Assembly: GCA_902594605.1 (NCBI GenBank)
Contig: CACJMR010000003.1
Location: 1-64,000 of the forward strand
Direction: 5' to 3'
DNA length: 64,000 bases
Source of the DNA: an uncultured Pelagibacteraceae bacterium
GTDB taxonomy: Bacteria > Pseudomonadota > Alphaproteobacteria > Pelagibacterales > Pelagibacteraceae
The notes beneath the pieces are model-generated. The model ran no database searches. It was not told the DNA's origin and worked only from the letters and a program-made list of their open reading frames with translations. Positions 27,463-37,236 of this stretch are shown one piece after another. The position numbers and the translations under genes are program-made. Positions within the stretch are counted from its first letter, which is position 1. Each line of letters starts with the position of its first letter.

Positions 27463-28556
27463 ATATAAAAAAGTTTAACACAAAAGGAAATGAACAATAT
27501 AAGATTTTATTACAGTCTGTAATTTCAAAAGATATTGTAACCAATTCAGATTATAAAAGTTTTGACGATCTTGCCAGAAACAGGAATTACACCGAGGAGC
27601 TTGCATGTACAAAAAGTATTGAGCTAAAAGATTTTGAAACCAGATATGAATTAGGTAAATATTTAAATGATGCTCTATCTGACTGTAAGCATTCAGAAAT
27701 AGAAAATAATGAAAAAATGTGGAATTGGATTTCTTGTTTTTATATGAGAAAAATTTTGAGTGCAAAAGGTGGAAGAGATATAGCAAGATTTCAATTTACA
27801 AGGGCAAGAGAAGGGAGAAGAAATTTAATTAGAACTCCATGGATGCTTTATAATATAAACGGAGAAAACTCTAAGTTTGCTTTACCATCAGCTTTACATA
27901 TTCATTCTAACGAATGTGAAACTTATTCATCTAGACCTGAACTTTATAGAAATGCAGTTGTAGGAAATTTATGTATGGAATTATATTGGGATAAAAAAAA
28001 TAATAGAGTTTTTGCAAATGCTACTGACCATAGAAAGCAGGGACGTGCAGGTGTATTATACCCAAGACTGTACAAAAAAATTTTAGAGTTATCAAAACTC
28101 TATGATTTATGGTCAATTGATATGGAGACTTTAAGGGAACTTGTTGGTGACGAATTTGATAGTATTAAAAAAGAGGCTGCTAACAAACAAGATACTAAAT
28201 CAAAAAATCCGGTTTGGAAAAGAAATGAACAAATTGTAGTTTTAAAACACTATTTTGAGTCTGATGATCCAATAAAGCTCTCTAAAAATAAACAGGAAAT
28301 TAAAAAAATAAGTTTATTACTTAAATCTTTAGATGAAAATAAAAAAATTGAAACACAGAGTAATTTCAGAAGTGAAGAGGGTGTTAGAAGAAAAATTTTA
28401 AATTTTTGTTCTATTGATCCGAGAGTTGATGACGATGATGGCTTAGATCATTATTCAAAAGGAGACGAAAAAATTTTTATGGAATTTTATAATAATGATA
28501 AAAAATTAAATGAAATTAAAACTATTTACGATGTCATTATTAAAAATGATACTTAA
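27459..28556 (+). CDS. uncharacterised restriction-island protein (tentatively DUF6339-like)
   Basis: NEKMWNWISCFYMRKIL...RTPWMLY...ELYRNAVVGNLCMELYWD; genomic context. Family name recalled, not searched. Confidence 0.55.
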   Translation: MNIKKFNTKGNEQYKILLQSVISKDIVTNSDYKSFDDLARNRNYTEELACTKSIELKDFETRYELGKYLNDALSDCKHSEIENNEKMWNWISCFYMRKILSAKGGRDIARFQFTRAREGRRNLIRTPWMLYNINGENSKFALPSALHIHSNECETYSSRPELYRNAVVGNLCMELYWDKKNNRVFANATDHRKQGRAGVLYPRLYKKILELSKLYDLWSIDMETLRELVGDEFDSIKKEAANKQDTKSKNPVWKRNEQIVVLKHYFESDDPIKLSKNKQEIKKISLLLKSLDENKKIETQSNFRSEEGVRRKILNFCSIDPRVDDDDGLDHYSKGDEKIFMEFYNNDKKLNEIKTIYDVIIKNDT

Positions 28557-28559
28557 TAA

Positions 28560-28937
28560 ATGAAAAAAAAAACTATATCTAAAAATACTAAACCAGAAAA
28601 ATTAATAAGATCTAAACTATATGAGAACGGATACAGATTTAGAATTCATGTAAAAAAACTTCCTGGTAAACCAGATATAGTTCTTCATAAACATAAAACA
28701 ATTTTAAATGTTCACGGTTGCTATTGGCATTATCATGGCTGTGTTCATAGCAATGTACCAAAAACTAAAACTCAATATTGGATAGAAAGATTGGAGCTTA
28801 ATAAGAAAAGAGACTTTTTGAATAAAAGTAAATTAATTAAATTAGGCTGGAAAGTAATTGATGTATGGGAGTGTACTTTAAAAAGAAAGAATATCGATAA
28901 AACTTTTAACACTCTGGAACGTCTAATCATTGCCTAA
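28560..28937 (+). CDS. vsr: very-short-patch-repair (Vsr) type endonuclease
   Basis: NTKPEKLIRSKLYENGYRFRIHVKKLPGKPDIVLHKHKTILNVHGCYWHYHGC...WKVIDVWECTL. Confidence 0.93.
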   Translation: MKKKTISKNTKPEKLIRSKLYENGYRFRIHVKKLPGKPDIVLHKHKTILNVHGCYWHYHGCVHSNVPKTKTQYWIERLELNKKRDFLNKSKLIKLGWKVIDVWECTLKRKNIDKTFNTLERLIIA

Positions 28938-29220
28938 AGATATTTACCAAATCATGGATAAAAGTTACTTAATGGAATTGAAACTATCTGAACTTAAAAC
29001 AGAAAATCAAAAAGAAGTTTTCTTTAGGTATTTATCTATAGCTGAGCATTATATTTCAACTGAAAATGAAAAAGAGGCTAAAGATATTCTTAAAAATTTA
29101 GGTTTTGATAAAAAAACAATTAACTCTTTTATAAAAACAGTTCAAAATCATGTTGCGTCGGAATTTTCTGATATGAAAGAAATTATGATGGGAAAGGTTC
29201 CAAAAAGGTTACTCAATTAA
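28930..29220 (+). CDS. hypothetical protein
   Basis: 96 aa ORF, coupled to neighbours. Confidence 0.6.
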   Translation: MPKDIYQIMDKSYLMELKLSELKTENQKEVFFRYLSIAEHYISTENEKEAKDILKNLGFDKKTINSFIKTVQNHVASEFSDMKEIMMGKVPKRLLN

Positions 29221-29429
29221 TGCTTATTTTTAATTATAGTTCAAAAAAAGAGCTTAAAGCTAATATTGGTAAAAAGCTTAATTACACAGAAACTAGCATT
29301 TTTGGGCTGGAATATAAGTCTAATGGCATTTTGGTTGGTAGCAATAGACCTCATTTAACAAGTAATTCTGGGAGAGAATTTTTTGCAGAAGTTACTTTAA
29401 AAAACAATCTAATCGTAAAGGTAAATTGA
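29220..29429 (+). CDS. hypothetical protein
   Basis: 69 aa ORF with start overlapping the upstream stop. Confidence 0.5.
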   Translation: MLIFNYSSKKELKANIGKKLNYTETSIFGLEYKSNGILVGSNRPHLTSNSGREFFAEVTLKNNLIVKVN

Positions 29430-29471
29430 AAAAAACTTTAAATATAATCAAGGAGGTATAACATACGAATC

Positions 29472-30569
29472 ATGGATACAGTTTTATTAATTATTTTGGT
29501 TTTATTATTAGGAGTCGCTTTAGCTATCCTGTACTTAAATTTAAAATCTAAAACAAAAGATGAAAATCAAAATAAAGAAGCAGAAGAAATAGCTAATTTA
29601 AAATTAGAAATTTCAAGTTTAAAAGATACTTTAAATACCACAATCAATACATCACTTGGTGCAATGTCTACTTCATTCAATAACTTGTCGACAGGTGTCA
29701 CCAAAGATATGACAGCAGCTTTAACAAAAGTAGATGAAAAGGTTGGAAACTTTAACCAACAAGTTCAATTACTAAATCAAAGCCAAGAGGGAATTACGAA
29801 AATCTTTGCTGGAGTGAAAAAATATGGAGTTTTGGCAGAATTTTCTTTAGAGGCTTTAATAAAAGACCTTTTACCTTCATCGCAGTTCATGACTAATGTG
29901 AAGATGAAAGATAATACTAGTGAGAATGTAGAATTTGCTATTAAGCTTCAAGGAGATGTTTTGGTTCCAGTAGATAGTCATTTTCCAGTAGAAAAATTTA
30001 AAGCAATTACCGATGGTCATGACGCGGAAGACAAAAAAGCTGTTGCAGATGCAAGAGCAAAATTAGCCTCAGCATTTAAGGCAAAAGCTAAAAGTGTAAA
30101 TGAAAAATATATTTCACCACCAAAAACTACTGATTTTGCAATTGTATATGCACCAACAGAAAGTTTGTATAAAGAGTTAACGGAATATCAAGATCCAACT
30201 ACAAAAGAATTATTAACTCAAGAGTTAATGAAAAAATATAAAGTTGTTATATGTGGGCCCAATACTCTTTCTGCATACTTACAATCTTTGCATATGGGAT
30301 TTCAATCTCTCAAGATTTCAAAAAATGCCACAGAGATTTATGATCATTTAAAAACAATTAGTACAAGATTTTCTAAACATTTTGACAACATTATAGTTCT
30401 TAGAAAAAAATTAGAGGATGCTATGGGAGTTGTTGATAAATTTGGAACGGATGCAAGATCAATTTCAAGAACTTTAGAAAACATTAAAGATCCCGAGCAG
30501 GTTGAGAAAGCAGTACAAACTGAAAACGTGGAAAAATTTGTTGAAAGAAATAGGCAGCTTAAAAATTAA
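29472..30569 (+). CDS. rmuC: DNA recombination protein RmuC
   Basis: N-terminal TM, coiled coil, VDSHFPVEKFKAI, FAIVYAPTESLYKELTEY, VVICGPNTLSAYLQSLHMGFQSLKI. Confidence 0.93.
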   Translation: MDTVLLIILVLLLGVALAILYLNLKSKTKDENQNKEAEEIANLKLEISSLKDTLNTTINTSLGAMSTSFNNLSTGVTKDMTAALTKVDEKVGNFNQQVQLLNQSQEGITKIFAGVKKYGVLAEFSLEALIKDLLPSSQFMTNVKMKDNTSENVEFAIKLQGDVLVPVDSHFPVEKFKAITDGHDAEDKKAVADARAKLASAFKAKAKSVNEKYISPPKTTDFAIVYAPTESLYKELTEYQDPTTKELLTQELMKKYKVVICGPNTLSAYLQSLHMGFQSLKISKNATEIYDHLKTISTRFSKHFDNIIVLRKKLEDAMGVVDKFGTDARSISRTLENIKDPEQVEKAVQTENVEKFVERNRQLKN

Positions 30570-30606
30570 TTTCTTTTTTTTTGTAATAACGTCTATAAGA
30601 AATCTC

Positions 30607-31293
30607 ATGCAGTGGAATAAAAAGTATGATTATCCTAAATCCATTAGATCGACAGAGGATGGTATAAGAAGATACCTTATAGGTGAAAAAAAATTACCAA
30701 GCGTCACCTCAATTTTAGATGCAACAAAGTCAGAAGAAGATAAAGCAGCATTAGCTAATTGGAGAGAAAGAACTGGCCAGAAAGAAGCTGAAGCAATTAC
30801 AAAAGCAGCAAGCAGTAGAGGTTCAAAGATGCACGCTTATCTTGAGTCCTATCTTTTAGGACGTGAAAATATGAGTTTTTTTGATGATGATGAAAAATAT
30901 AAAATCATGGCAAAACAAATTATAGAAAAAGGATTGAAAAATAGATTTGAGGAAATTTGGGGTGTAGAATGCACTTTGTATAAAGAAAACTCTTATTCTG
31001 GAACTTGTGATGCTGTTGGTATTTTTGATGGCAAGGAATCGATTATTGATTTTAAACAAGCTAACAAACCTAAAAAGGCAGAATATATAGACTCATGGCT
31101 TCTGCAAACAGCTGCTTATGCATTAGCACACAACAGTGTTTATAACTCTAATATAACATCTTGTGTAATTCTAGTTTGCACAGTAGATAATTTGTTCCAA
31201 GAGTTTAAAATTCAAGGTCACGATTTGATTATTTATCAAAACTTATTTTTAGGAAGATTAAAAAAATTTAATGAACTTTATAATTTAACTTAA
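30607..31293 (+). CDS. PD-(D/E)XK exonuclease (MGME1-like), start ATG 30607
   Basis: LPSVTSILDAT, ASSRGSKMHAYLE, YSGTCDAVGIFDGKESIIDFKQANKPK (D-x-IDFKQ), DSWLLQTAAYALAHN. Confidence 0.78.
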   Translation: MQWNKKYDYPKSIRSTEDGIRRYLIGEKKLPSVTSILDATKSEEDKAALANWRERTGQKEAEAITKAASSRGSKMHAYLESYLLGRENMSFFDDDEKYKIMAKQIIEKGLKNRFEEIWGVECTLYKENSYSGTCDAVGIFDGKESIIDFKQANKPKKAEYIDSWLLQTAAYALAHNSVYNSNITSCVILVCTVDNLFQEFKIQGHDLIIYQNLFLGRLKKFNELYNLT

Positions 31294-31299
31294 GATTTT

Positions 31300-32736
31300 A
31301 TGGATAAAATAGTAATTTACGATACAGAAACAACAAATAGCACAATTTGGGGCTCAATAATTGAAGTGGGTGCTGTAGTTGTCGATAAAAACTTAAAAGA
31401 AATTGGTAAGCTTAATATTCGTGGCAGAATGCCCGAGGGTGAGGTTCCAAGTGCAAAAGCCTTATTAGTTAATTCAACAAGTATTGATTTACTTACTAAA
31501 GGCAATTATTCGCATTACGATTTTTTAGGAGCTGTAGAAAACTTTTTTTCCAAGGCTGGCCCAGCATTGTTTATGGGTTGGAGTAACTTAAATTTTGATA
31601 GGAGAATGTTTCATTTTAATTTTTTTAAAGGGAACAGATATCCTTATATTACACACTCATCACCTAATAAAGAACACGATGGTTTACATATTGCAAGGGT
31701 GGCCCAAACCTTAAATCCTGAAACGTTAAAGACTGAATTAACAGAAGCTGGTAATGAAAGTCTCGCTCTAGAGGGTTTAGCTAGACAACAAGGATTTGAT
31801 ACATCTCAACAACACACAGCTTATCATGATGCATTCACAAGCTTAAAAATTCTCAGAATTATAAAAGATAAACACAAAGATAATTGGGAAAATTTTTTAA
31901 GCACATCGACAAAAAATAGTGTTGAAACTATTTTAAAAACTGAGGGGATTTATTCAATATTTGAAAATGTTAAAGGAAAAAATATGATGTATCTTGTTTC
32001 TACATTGCATCCAGATCATTGTTTTCATCCATCATATGCATCTTGGGGATATTTATTTGATTTAAGAAGAGATCCCGAACCATTATTAAATTTATCAGTA
32101 AATGATCTTAAAGTTTATTTAAAAAAATTTAGTCCAAAAGCACTTAGAGTAATAAAAACCAACAAAGCTCCTGTAGTTTTAGATAAAAAGTTTGCATTAA
32201 AAGAGAAGGCATATGCTGACTTAGATTTAGAAACAATCCAGAAAAGAGCAAAAATGGTTAGAAATAGTGAAAATTTTTGTAAAAATATTCAAATCATTAA
32301 TAGAGAGGCCGCTGAAGAAAAAGCTCAAACTCAAACCCAGGAAGATCTGTTACCTGAAGAAACTTTATATGAAAAATTCATTCCCAATAAAGACACCCAA
32401 TTATTTAAAACTTGGCATAGCTCTTCTTGGGAAGATAAATTAAGAATGTTGGATAAGTTTCAAGATAAAAGATGTAGTTGGTTTGGTCAAAAAATTATCT
32501 ATCAAGAAGCACCACAAATTTTGCCACCAGATTTATATAAAAATATTAAAAGTGAAATCGCCAGAAGAATTTTAAGTAAAAATAGAGAAAAATGGCAAAC
32601 TATAGGAATGGCTTACCAAGAAATTGACACCTTAAGAGATCAAGCATCAAATCGAGATGATGAAGAGGAGCTAAAAAAATTAGATGAAATAAATGAATTT
32701 ATTATGTCTATAGAAAAAAAATATGAAATTGCCTAG
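31300..32736 (+). CDS. sbcB: exodeoxyribonuclease I
   Basis: DEDD motifs YDTETTNSTIWGSIIEVGAVVVD, FMGWSNLNFDRRMFHFNFF, TAYHDAFTSLKIL. Confidence 0.85.
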   Translation: MDKIVIYDTETTNSTIWGSIIEVGAVVVDKNLKEIGKLNIRGRMPEGEVPSAKALLVNSTSIDLLTKGNYSHYDFLGAVENFFSKAGPALFMGWSNLNFDRRMFHFNFFKGNRYPYITHSSPNKEHDGLHIARVAQTLNPETLKTELTEAGNESLALEGLARQQGFDTSQQHTAYHDAFTSLKILRIIKDKHKDNWENFLSTSTKNSVETILKTEGIYSIFENVKGKNMMYLVSTLHPDHCFHPSYASWGYLFDLRRDPEPLLNLSVNDLKVYLKKFSPKALRVIKTNKAPVVLDKKFALKEKAYADLDLETIQKRAKMVRNSENFCKNIQIINREAAEEKAQTQTQEDLLPEETLYEKFIPNKDTQLFKTWHSSSWEDKLRMLDKFQDKRCSWFGQKIIYQEAPQILPPDLYKNIKSEIARRILSKNREKWQTIGMAYQEIDTLRDQASNRDDEEELKKLDEINEFIMSIEKKYEIA

Positions 32737-32770
32737 TTGACTTTAAGACTGCAATTTATAGAAAGGATAT

Positions 32771-33088
32771 ATGCTTACAAATTTTAAAGACGAAGATTTT
32801 GATACTAAAATTAAAAATGAAGATGTTTCAGTAATTCAATTTTCAGCCGAGTGGTGTGGACCATGCAAGGTATTAAAACCAGTAATGGATAAATTATCTG
32901 ATGAATATAAAGATAAAGCTGGTTTTTATTATGCTGATGTTGAAGATGGTGGGATTAATACAGGTTCAGCTGCTGGCATTAGAGGTGTTCCAACAGTTAT
33001 TATCTATAAAAAAGGTGTTGAAGTAGATAGAAAAGTTGGTGGAGTTCCTGAGAGCCATATGAAAGAATTTTTAGATAAAAATATTTAA
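32771..33088 (+). CDS. thioredoxin
   Basis: FSAEWCGPCKVLKPVMDKL, GIRGVPTVIIYKKG. Confidence 0.93.
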   Translation: MLTNFKDEDFDTKIKNEDVSVIQFSAEWCGPCKVLKPVMDKLSDEYKDKAGFYYADVEDGGINTGSAAGIRGVPTVIIYKKGVEVDRKVGGVPESHMKEFLDKNI

Positions 33089-34353
33089 TTTAAACTTAAT
33101 ACTTCTGCAGCCCCATACAAAGATCCTGTAACTAATAAAAGATCACCTTCTTTTAAATCAATTGATTTAATCGCTTGCTTGATGTCTGGTTGATATTGAA
33201 CATTGGTCATACTTTTGAATTTTTCTTTCAAATCTTTTCCACTAATAGAGTTAGGCTGAGTTTTTAAATCTATAGTTGTTATGGAAGAAACATCTTTAAA
33301 GTAACTGATATATTTTTCATGTTCCTTGTTTGCCATCATTCCAATTATAACATGTTTGTTACAATCCAAGCTTTGAAGATATTCATTTAATGCTTTAGCA
33401 CCACCTTCGTTGTGGCTTCCATCTACTATAAATCTGTTGTTTTTAACTAATTCTTTTAATTTACCAGATTTAATTTCCTGAAGCCTAGCTAAGCTAGATA
33501 TATTTTTAATACCTTTTTTTATGTGTTCATCCTTAATTTTAAGATCTAGAGTTCTTAAAGTGGCTATAGCAGTTGATATATTTTCTAATTGAAATTGACC
33601 AAGGACATTTGGCAATGGAAGTTTTAAACCACCAAATTGATCTTCATAATAAAAGAAACCATTTTCTTTAATTGAATAGCTAAAATCCTCATTAAAAAAT
33701 AACTTATTAGAAGAGTTATTTTTTATAGTTTTTTTAATACATTCTAAAGTTTCGATATTGTTTTGCTTTGCAACAATTATATTTGAATTAAGTAGCGCTG
33801 ATGTTTTTTCAAATACAATTTGTTCAAGGGTTTGCTTATCTTTTGGCAACCAGTCGAGATGGTCCTTGCTTATCGATGTTACAATACTTGCAAGATTATT
33901 TTTAAGAATATTAGTGGCATCAAAACGGTGAAATAAACCAGCTTCCACTAAGTTAATATTATCTGGATATTGAGCTGCTTTATAAAAGAAACAAGCTGTA
34001 AGCATCTCAAACACAGTAATATTTTGATTATCATTTATTTTTTCAACTTTTTCCAACAAATCAGATAATTCGTCATCACTTAACTCATTGTTATTAAAAA
34101 TATATCTTTCATTTAATTTTTGAATATGAGGACTTTTGAAGACATTACATTTAAAATTTGCTTCTTTAAGAATCGCATATAGAGACTCAATTGTAGAGCC
34201 CTTACCATTCGTTCCACATACAGATATTACTTTAATTTTATCCTGTGGATTACCTAATTTTTTTTCACAAAGATTTTTTATACGATCGAGTGATAGATCG
34301 ATTTCTTTAGGATGCAACTTTTGAAAGTTGCTGAGTATCTTCTGAAGTTTCAT
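33085..34353 (-). CDS. folC: folylpolyglutamate / dihydrofolate synthase
   Basis: SVCGTNGKGSTIESL, SPHIQKLNERY, VTSISKDHLDWL, VDGSHNEGGAKAL. Confidence 0.93.
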   Translation of the reverse strand: MKLQKILSNFQKLHPKEIDLSLDRIKNLCEKKLGNPQDKIKVISVCGTNGKGSTIESLYAILKEANFKCNVFKSPHIQKLNERYIFNNNELSDDELSDLLEKVEKINDNQNITVFEMLTACFFYKAAQYPDNINLVEAGLFHRFDATNILKNNLASIVTSISKDHLDWLPKDKQTLEQIVFEKTSALLNSNIIVAKQNNIETLECIKKTIKNNSSNKLFFNEDFSYSIKENGFFYYEDQFGGLKLPLPNVLGQFQLENISTAIATLRTLDLKIKDEHIKKGIKNISSLARLQEIKSGKLKELVKNNRFIVDGSHNEGGAKALNEYLQSLDCNKHVIIGMMANKEHEKYISYFKDVSSITTIDLKTQPNSISGKDLKEKFKSMTNVQYQPDIKQAIKSIDLKEGDLLLVTGSLYGAAEVLSLN

Positions 34354-35236
34354 TTTCTTCAGAACTTATAGCAGAATTTTTCTTTAACAATATCGATAAT
34401 AACGTTCCAATTGTTGAAGCTGTATCTTTACGATTAACAATTAAATCTACAAAGCCAGTTTTCTGGACGTACTCCGATCGTTGGAACCCCTCTGGTAATT
34501 CCTGCTTGACAGTTCCCGCTATCACACGCGCCCCGGCGAACGCAATGAGCGATCCAGGCTCTGCCAAATTTATATCACCTAGCATCGCATAGCTTGCCGT
34601 GATTCCCCCCGCCGTGGGGTCCGAAAGTAAAACTATATAAGGTAGTCCTGCAGCTTTGACCTCATTGATTGCAAGTGTTGTACGGGTCATTTGTGATAAT
34701 GAAATTAAAGATTCTTGCATTTTCATCCCGCCACCTTGAGTAACAACTAGGAGAGGCTGTTTATTTTCAATAGCATGTTGAGCTGCATATAAAAAAGCTT
34801 CTCCTTCGGCTGCGCCTATACTTGCTCCCATAAAATCAAAATCAGATGCAATAGCTGTAATTTTAATATTATTAATTGAACCTGAGGCTACAACCATACT
34901 GCAATCTAATCCAGTTTTCTTTCGAGCACTTTTTAATCTTTCTTTATAAGGTTTTGAATCCGTCCAATTCAAAGGGTCATCTTTAGGTATAGGTGTTTTA
35001 AATGTTTCGTAGTTACCTTTCCCAAAAAGTAATTCGAAGCGTTGATGTGGCTTTATTTTATGATGTCGGTTGCAGTCCGCACAGACCCATAGATTAGCCT
35101 CTAAATCTTTTTTTAAAATTGGACCCTTGCAACACGATGTCCAATCACTTTTTGCAATATCTTCTTTAGTAGCTCTATCTCGGATAGCAGTTTTAATTTT
35201 TTCACCTGCTCTAATTAACTTTGTTAACCAATTCAT
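34307..35236 (-). CDS. accD: acetyl-CoA carboxylase carboxyltransferase subunit beta
   Basis: FDFMGASIGAAEGEAF, VTQGGGMKMQE, LSDPTAGGITASYAMLGDINLAEPGSLIAFAGARV. Confidence 0.96.
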   Translation of the reverse strand: MNWLTKLIRAGEKIKTAIRDRATKEDIAKSDWTSCCKGPILKKDLEANLWVCADCNRHHKIKPHQRFELLFGKGNYETFKTPIPKDDPLNWTDSKPYKERLKSARKKTGLDCSMVVASGSINNIKITAIASDFDFMGASIGAAEGEAFLYAAQHAIENKQPLLVVTQGGGMKMQESLISLSQMTRTTLAINEVKAAGLPYIVLLSDPTAGGITASYAMLGDINLAEPGSLIAFAGARVIAGTVKQELPEGFQRSEYVQKTGFVDLIVNRKDTASTIGTLLSILLKKNSAISSEENETSEDTQQLSKVAS

Positions 35237-35239
35237 ATG

Positions 35240-36097
35240 TTATTTTAATACCTCTGAAAAACTTTTAACTTGTTTCCCAAAACTTTGTGTTAAATCTGGG
35301 GCACTCAAGTTATCTTGAATATATTTTACAAATGTTGATCCAACAATAACTCCATTACAACCGCTATTGGCTACTTTTTTTGCATCTTCAGGGCTTTTAA
35401 TTCCAAATCCAGAACAAACAGGAATATTTGTTATTTTTTTGATTCTTTTAACAAAATTTGTAACATCAGTTTCATTAGCAGATTTTACTCCAGTAACACC
35501 ACTAACGTTTACTTGATAAATAAAACCAGAGGATATTTTAATAATATCTTTAAGCCTTTTTTGATCTGTAGTAGGTGCTGCTAATTTAATAAGTGATAAA
35601 CCATTGTCATTTAAAGCATCTCTTAATTCATTTTCTTCTTTTAATTCATGAGGTGCATCAACTACTAGCACAGCATCTGCGCCAGCTTTTTTAATATCAG
35701 TTACAAATTTTTTTATTGGGTATTTATATAGATTAGCAATGTAGCCCATCAAAAGGATCCCTACATCTTTGTTGTAAGACCTTATTTTATTAACAAGTTT
35801 AATAGTATCGTTTAAAGAATATCCACTTTTTAAAACATGATCATGAGCAGCCTTGATTACAGGTCCTTCTGCTGAAGCCTCTGAAGTACAATACCCAATT
35901 TCTAAAATGGAGACCCCATTGTCAATTGCTTCCTTGATTAGTTCAAAACTTTGATCTGGAGTAGGGTAGCATCCAACAAAATAGGAAACTAGTTTTGTTT
36001 TTGGATTTTTATTTTCAAATATTTTTTTAAATCGTTCACTCAAAATCTTTACCAATATGTTCTTGGATAGTATCCAGATCTTTTTCACCACGCCCAC
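35240..36097 (-). CDS. trpA: tryptophan synthase alpha chain (true start probably internal, near 36046)
   Basis: LVSYFVGCYPTPDQSFELI, LEIGYCTSEASAEGPVI, GSTFVKYI. Confidence 0.94.
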   Translation of the reverse strand: MGVVKKIWILSKNILVKILSERFKKIFENKNPKTKLVSYFVGCYPTPDQSFELIKEAIDNGVSILEIGYCTSEASAEGPVIKAAHDHVLKSGYSLNDTIKLVNKIRSYNKDVGILLMGYIANLYKYPIKKFVTDIKKAGADAVLVVDAPHELKEENELRDALNDNGLSLIKLAAPTTDQKRLKDIIKISSGFIYQVNVSGVTGVKSANETDVTNFVKRIKKITNIPVCSGFGIKSPEDAKKVANSGCNGVIVGSTFVKYIQDNLSAPDLTQSFGKQVKSFSEVLK

Positions 36098-37229
36098 ATA
36101 GAGATAAGCAAATAGTATAATCTTTAGGTTTATTGTTTGCTTGTCTGAAGATAACTTCTGCAGCTGCTGCCATAGGTTCTAATGCAGAGCAAATTCCCTC
36201 AGTTCTTGCTATAATTTTATATGCTTCAAGCATTTCTTGATCAGTAGCTGATGAATAAGTAACTGCTTTTTGATCTCTTAAATAAGAGTGAAGCGGACCA
36301 ACTGAAAAGTAAGTTATACCTGCACCCAAACTCATGCCTCCTAAAGATTTTGCACCATCGTCGGTTTGCAGCATGTAAGTTTTCATTCCCTGCATAATTC
36401 CAGGTGTCCCATTTGAAAGTGCTGCAGTTTCATGAGCCTCAACCCCAATTTTAGATACACTAGGTTCATCAAGAAAATCATATATTGCTCCCGCAAAATT
36501 ACTTCCTCCACCAACACAGCCAACAATCATATCTGGTAATTTTCCCTCTTGTTCAAGTGATTGTTCTCTTATTTCTCTTCCTATAATACTTTGTGCAAAT
36601 GCAACAATTTTAGGAAATGGATGCGAGGAAACAACAGACCCACATATATAAGCAAAGTCTGGATTTGTGGTCCAAGTTTTAATTGCATCTGTTATAGCTT
36701 CCTTCAAAGTTCCTGGTACGGCTTTTAACTTTGCTCCATAGTGTTTTGCTTTAATAATATTTTGGTTTACTCTTGCTATATCTACTTCGCCCATTACTCC
36801 AATTAAAGGCATTCCAAATTTGGCAGCTACAGCTGCAGTTGCACTATAATGTTGTCCTGCGCCACTTTCACAAATTAAACTTTTTTTACCCATTCTTTTT
36901 GCAAGTAATACTTGAAACAAACTATTTGTGATCTTGTGGCTGCCCGTGTGATTTAAATGTTCTTGCTTGAATAAGATTCGTGCACCACCTAATTCTTTAG
37001 TAAGGTTTTCAGCAAAATATAAAGGGGATGGTCTTCCTATATAGTGTTTACAGTAATAAGCAAATTCATCTAAAAATTCTTTATCTTTTATTGCTTCTTC
37101 AAATCCTTGATTTAACTCATGTAAAGCTGGCATCAAAGTCTCACCAACTGCCATACCGCCCATTGCAGCATCACCTTCGCCATAATAACCAAGCTCATCT
37201 GGACCTGTTTTATAAGAATTTTTTGTCAT
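36036..37229 (-). CDS. trpB: tryptophan synthase beta chain
   Basis: LTKELGGARILFKQEHLNHTGSHKI, ESGAGQHYSATAAVAA, GCVGGGSNFAG. Confidence 0.97.
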   Translation of the reverse strand: MTKNSYKTGPDELGYYGEGDAAMGGMAVGETLMPALHELNQGFEEAIKDKEFLDEFAYYCKHYIGRPSPLYFAENLTKELGGARILFKQEHLNHTGSHKITNSLFQVLLAKRMGKKSLICESGAGQHYSATAAVAAKFGMPLIGVMGEVDIARVNQNIIKAKHYGAKLKAVPGTLKEAITDAIKTWTTNPDFAYICGSVVSSHPFPKIVAFAQSIIGREIREQSLEQEGKLPDMIVGCVGGGSNFAGAIYDFLDEPSVSKIGVEAHETAALSNGTPGIMQGMKTYMLQTDDGAKSLGGMSLGAGITYFSVGPLHSYLRDQKAVTYSSATDQEMLEAYKIIARTEGICSALEPMAAAAEVIFRQANNKPKDYTICLSLCGRGEKDLDTIQEHIGKDFE

Positions 37230-37236
37230 ATTTATT

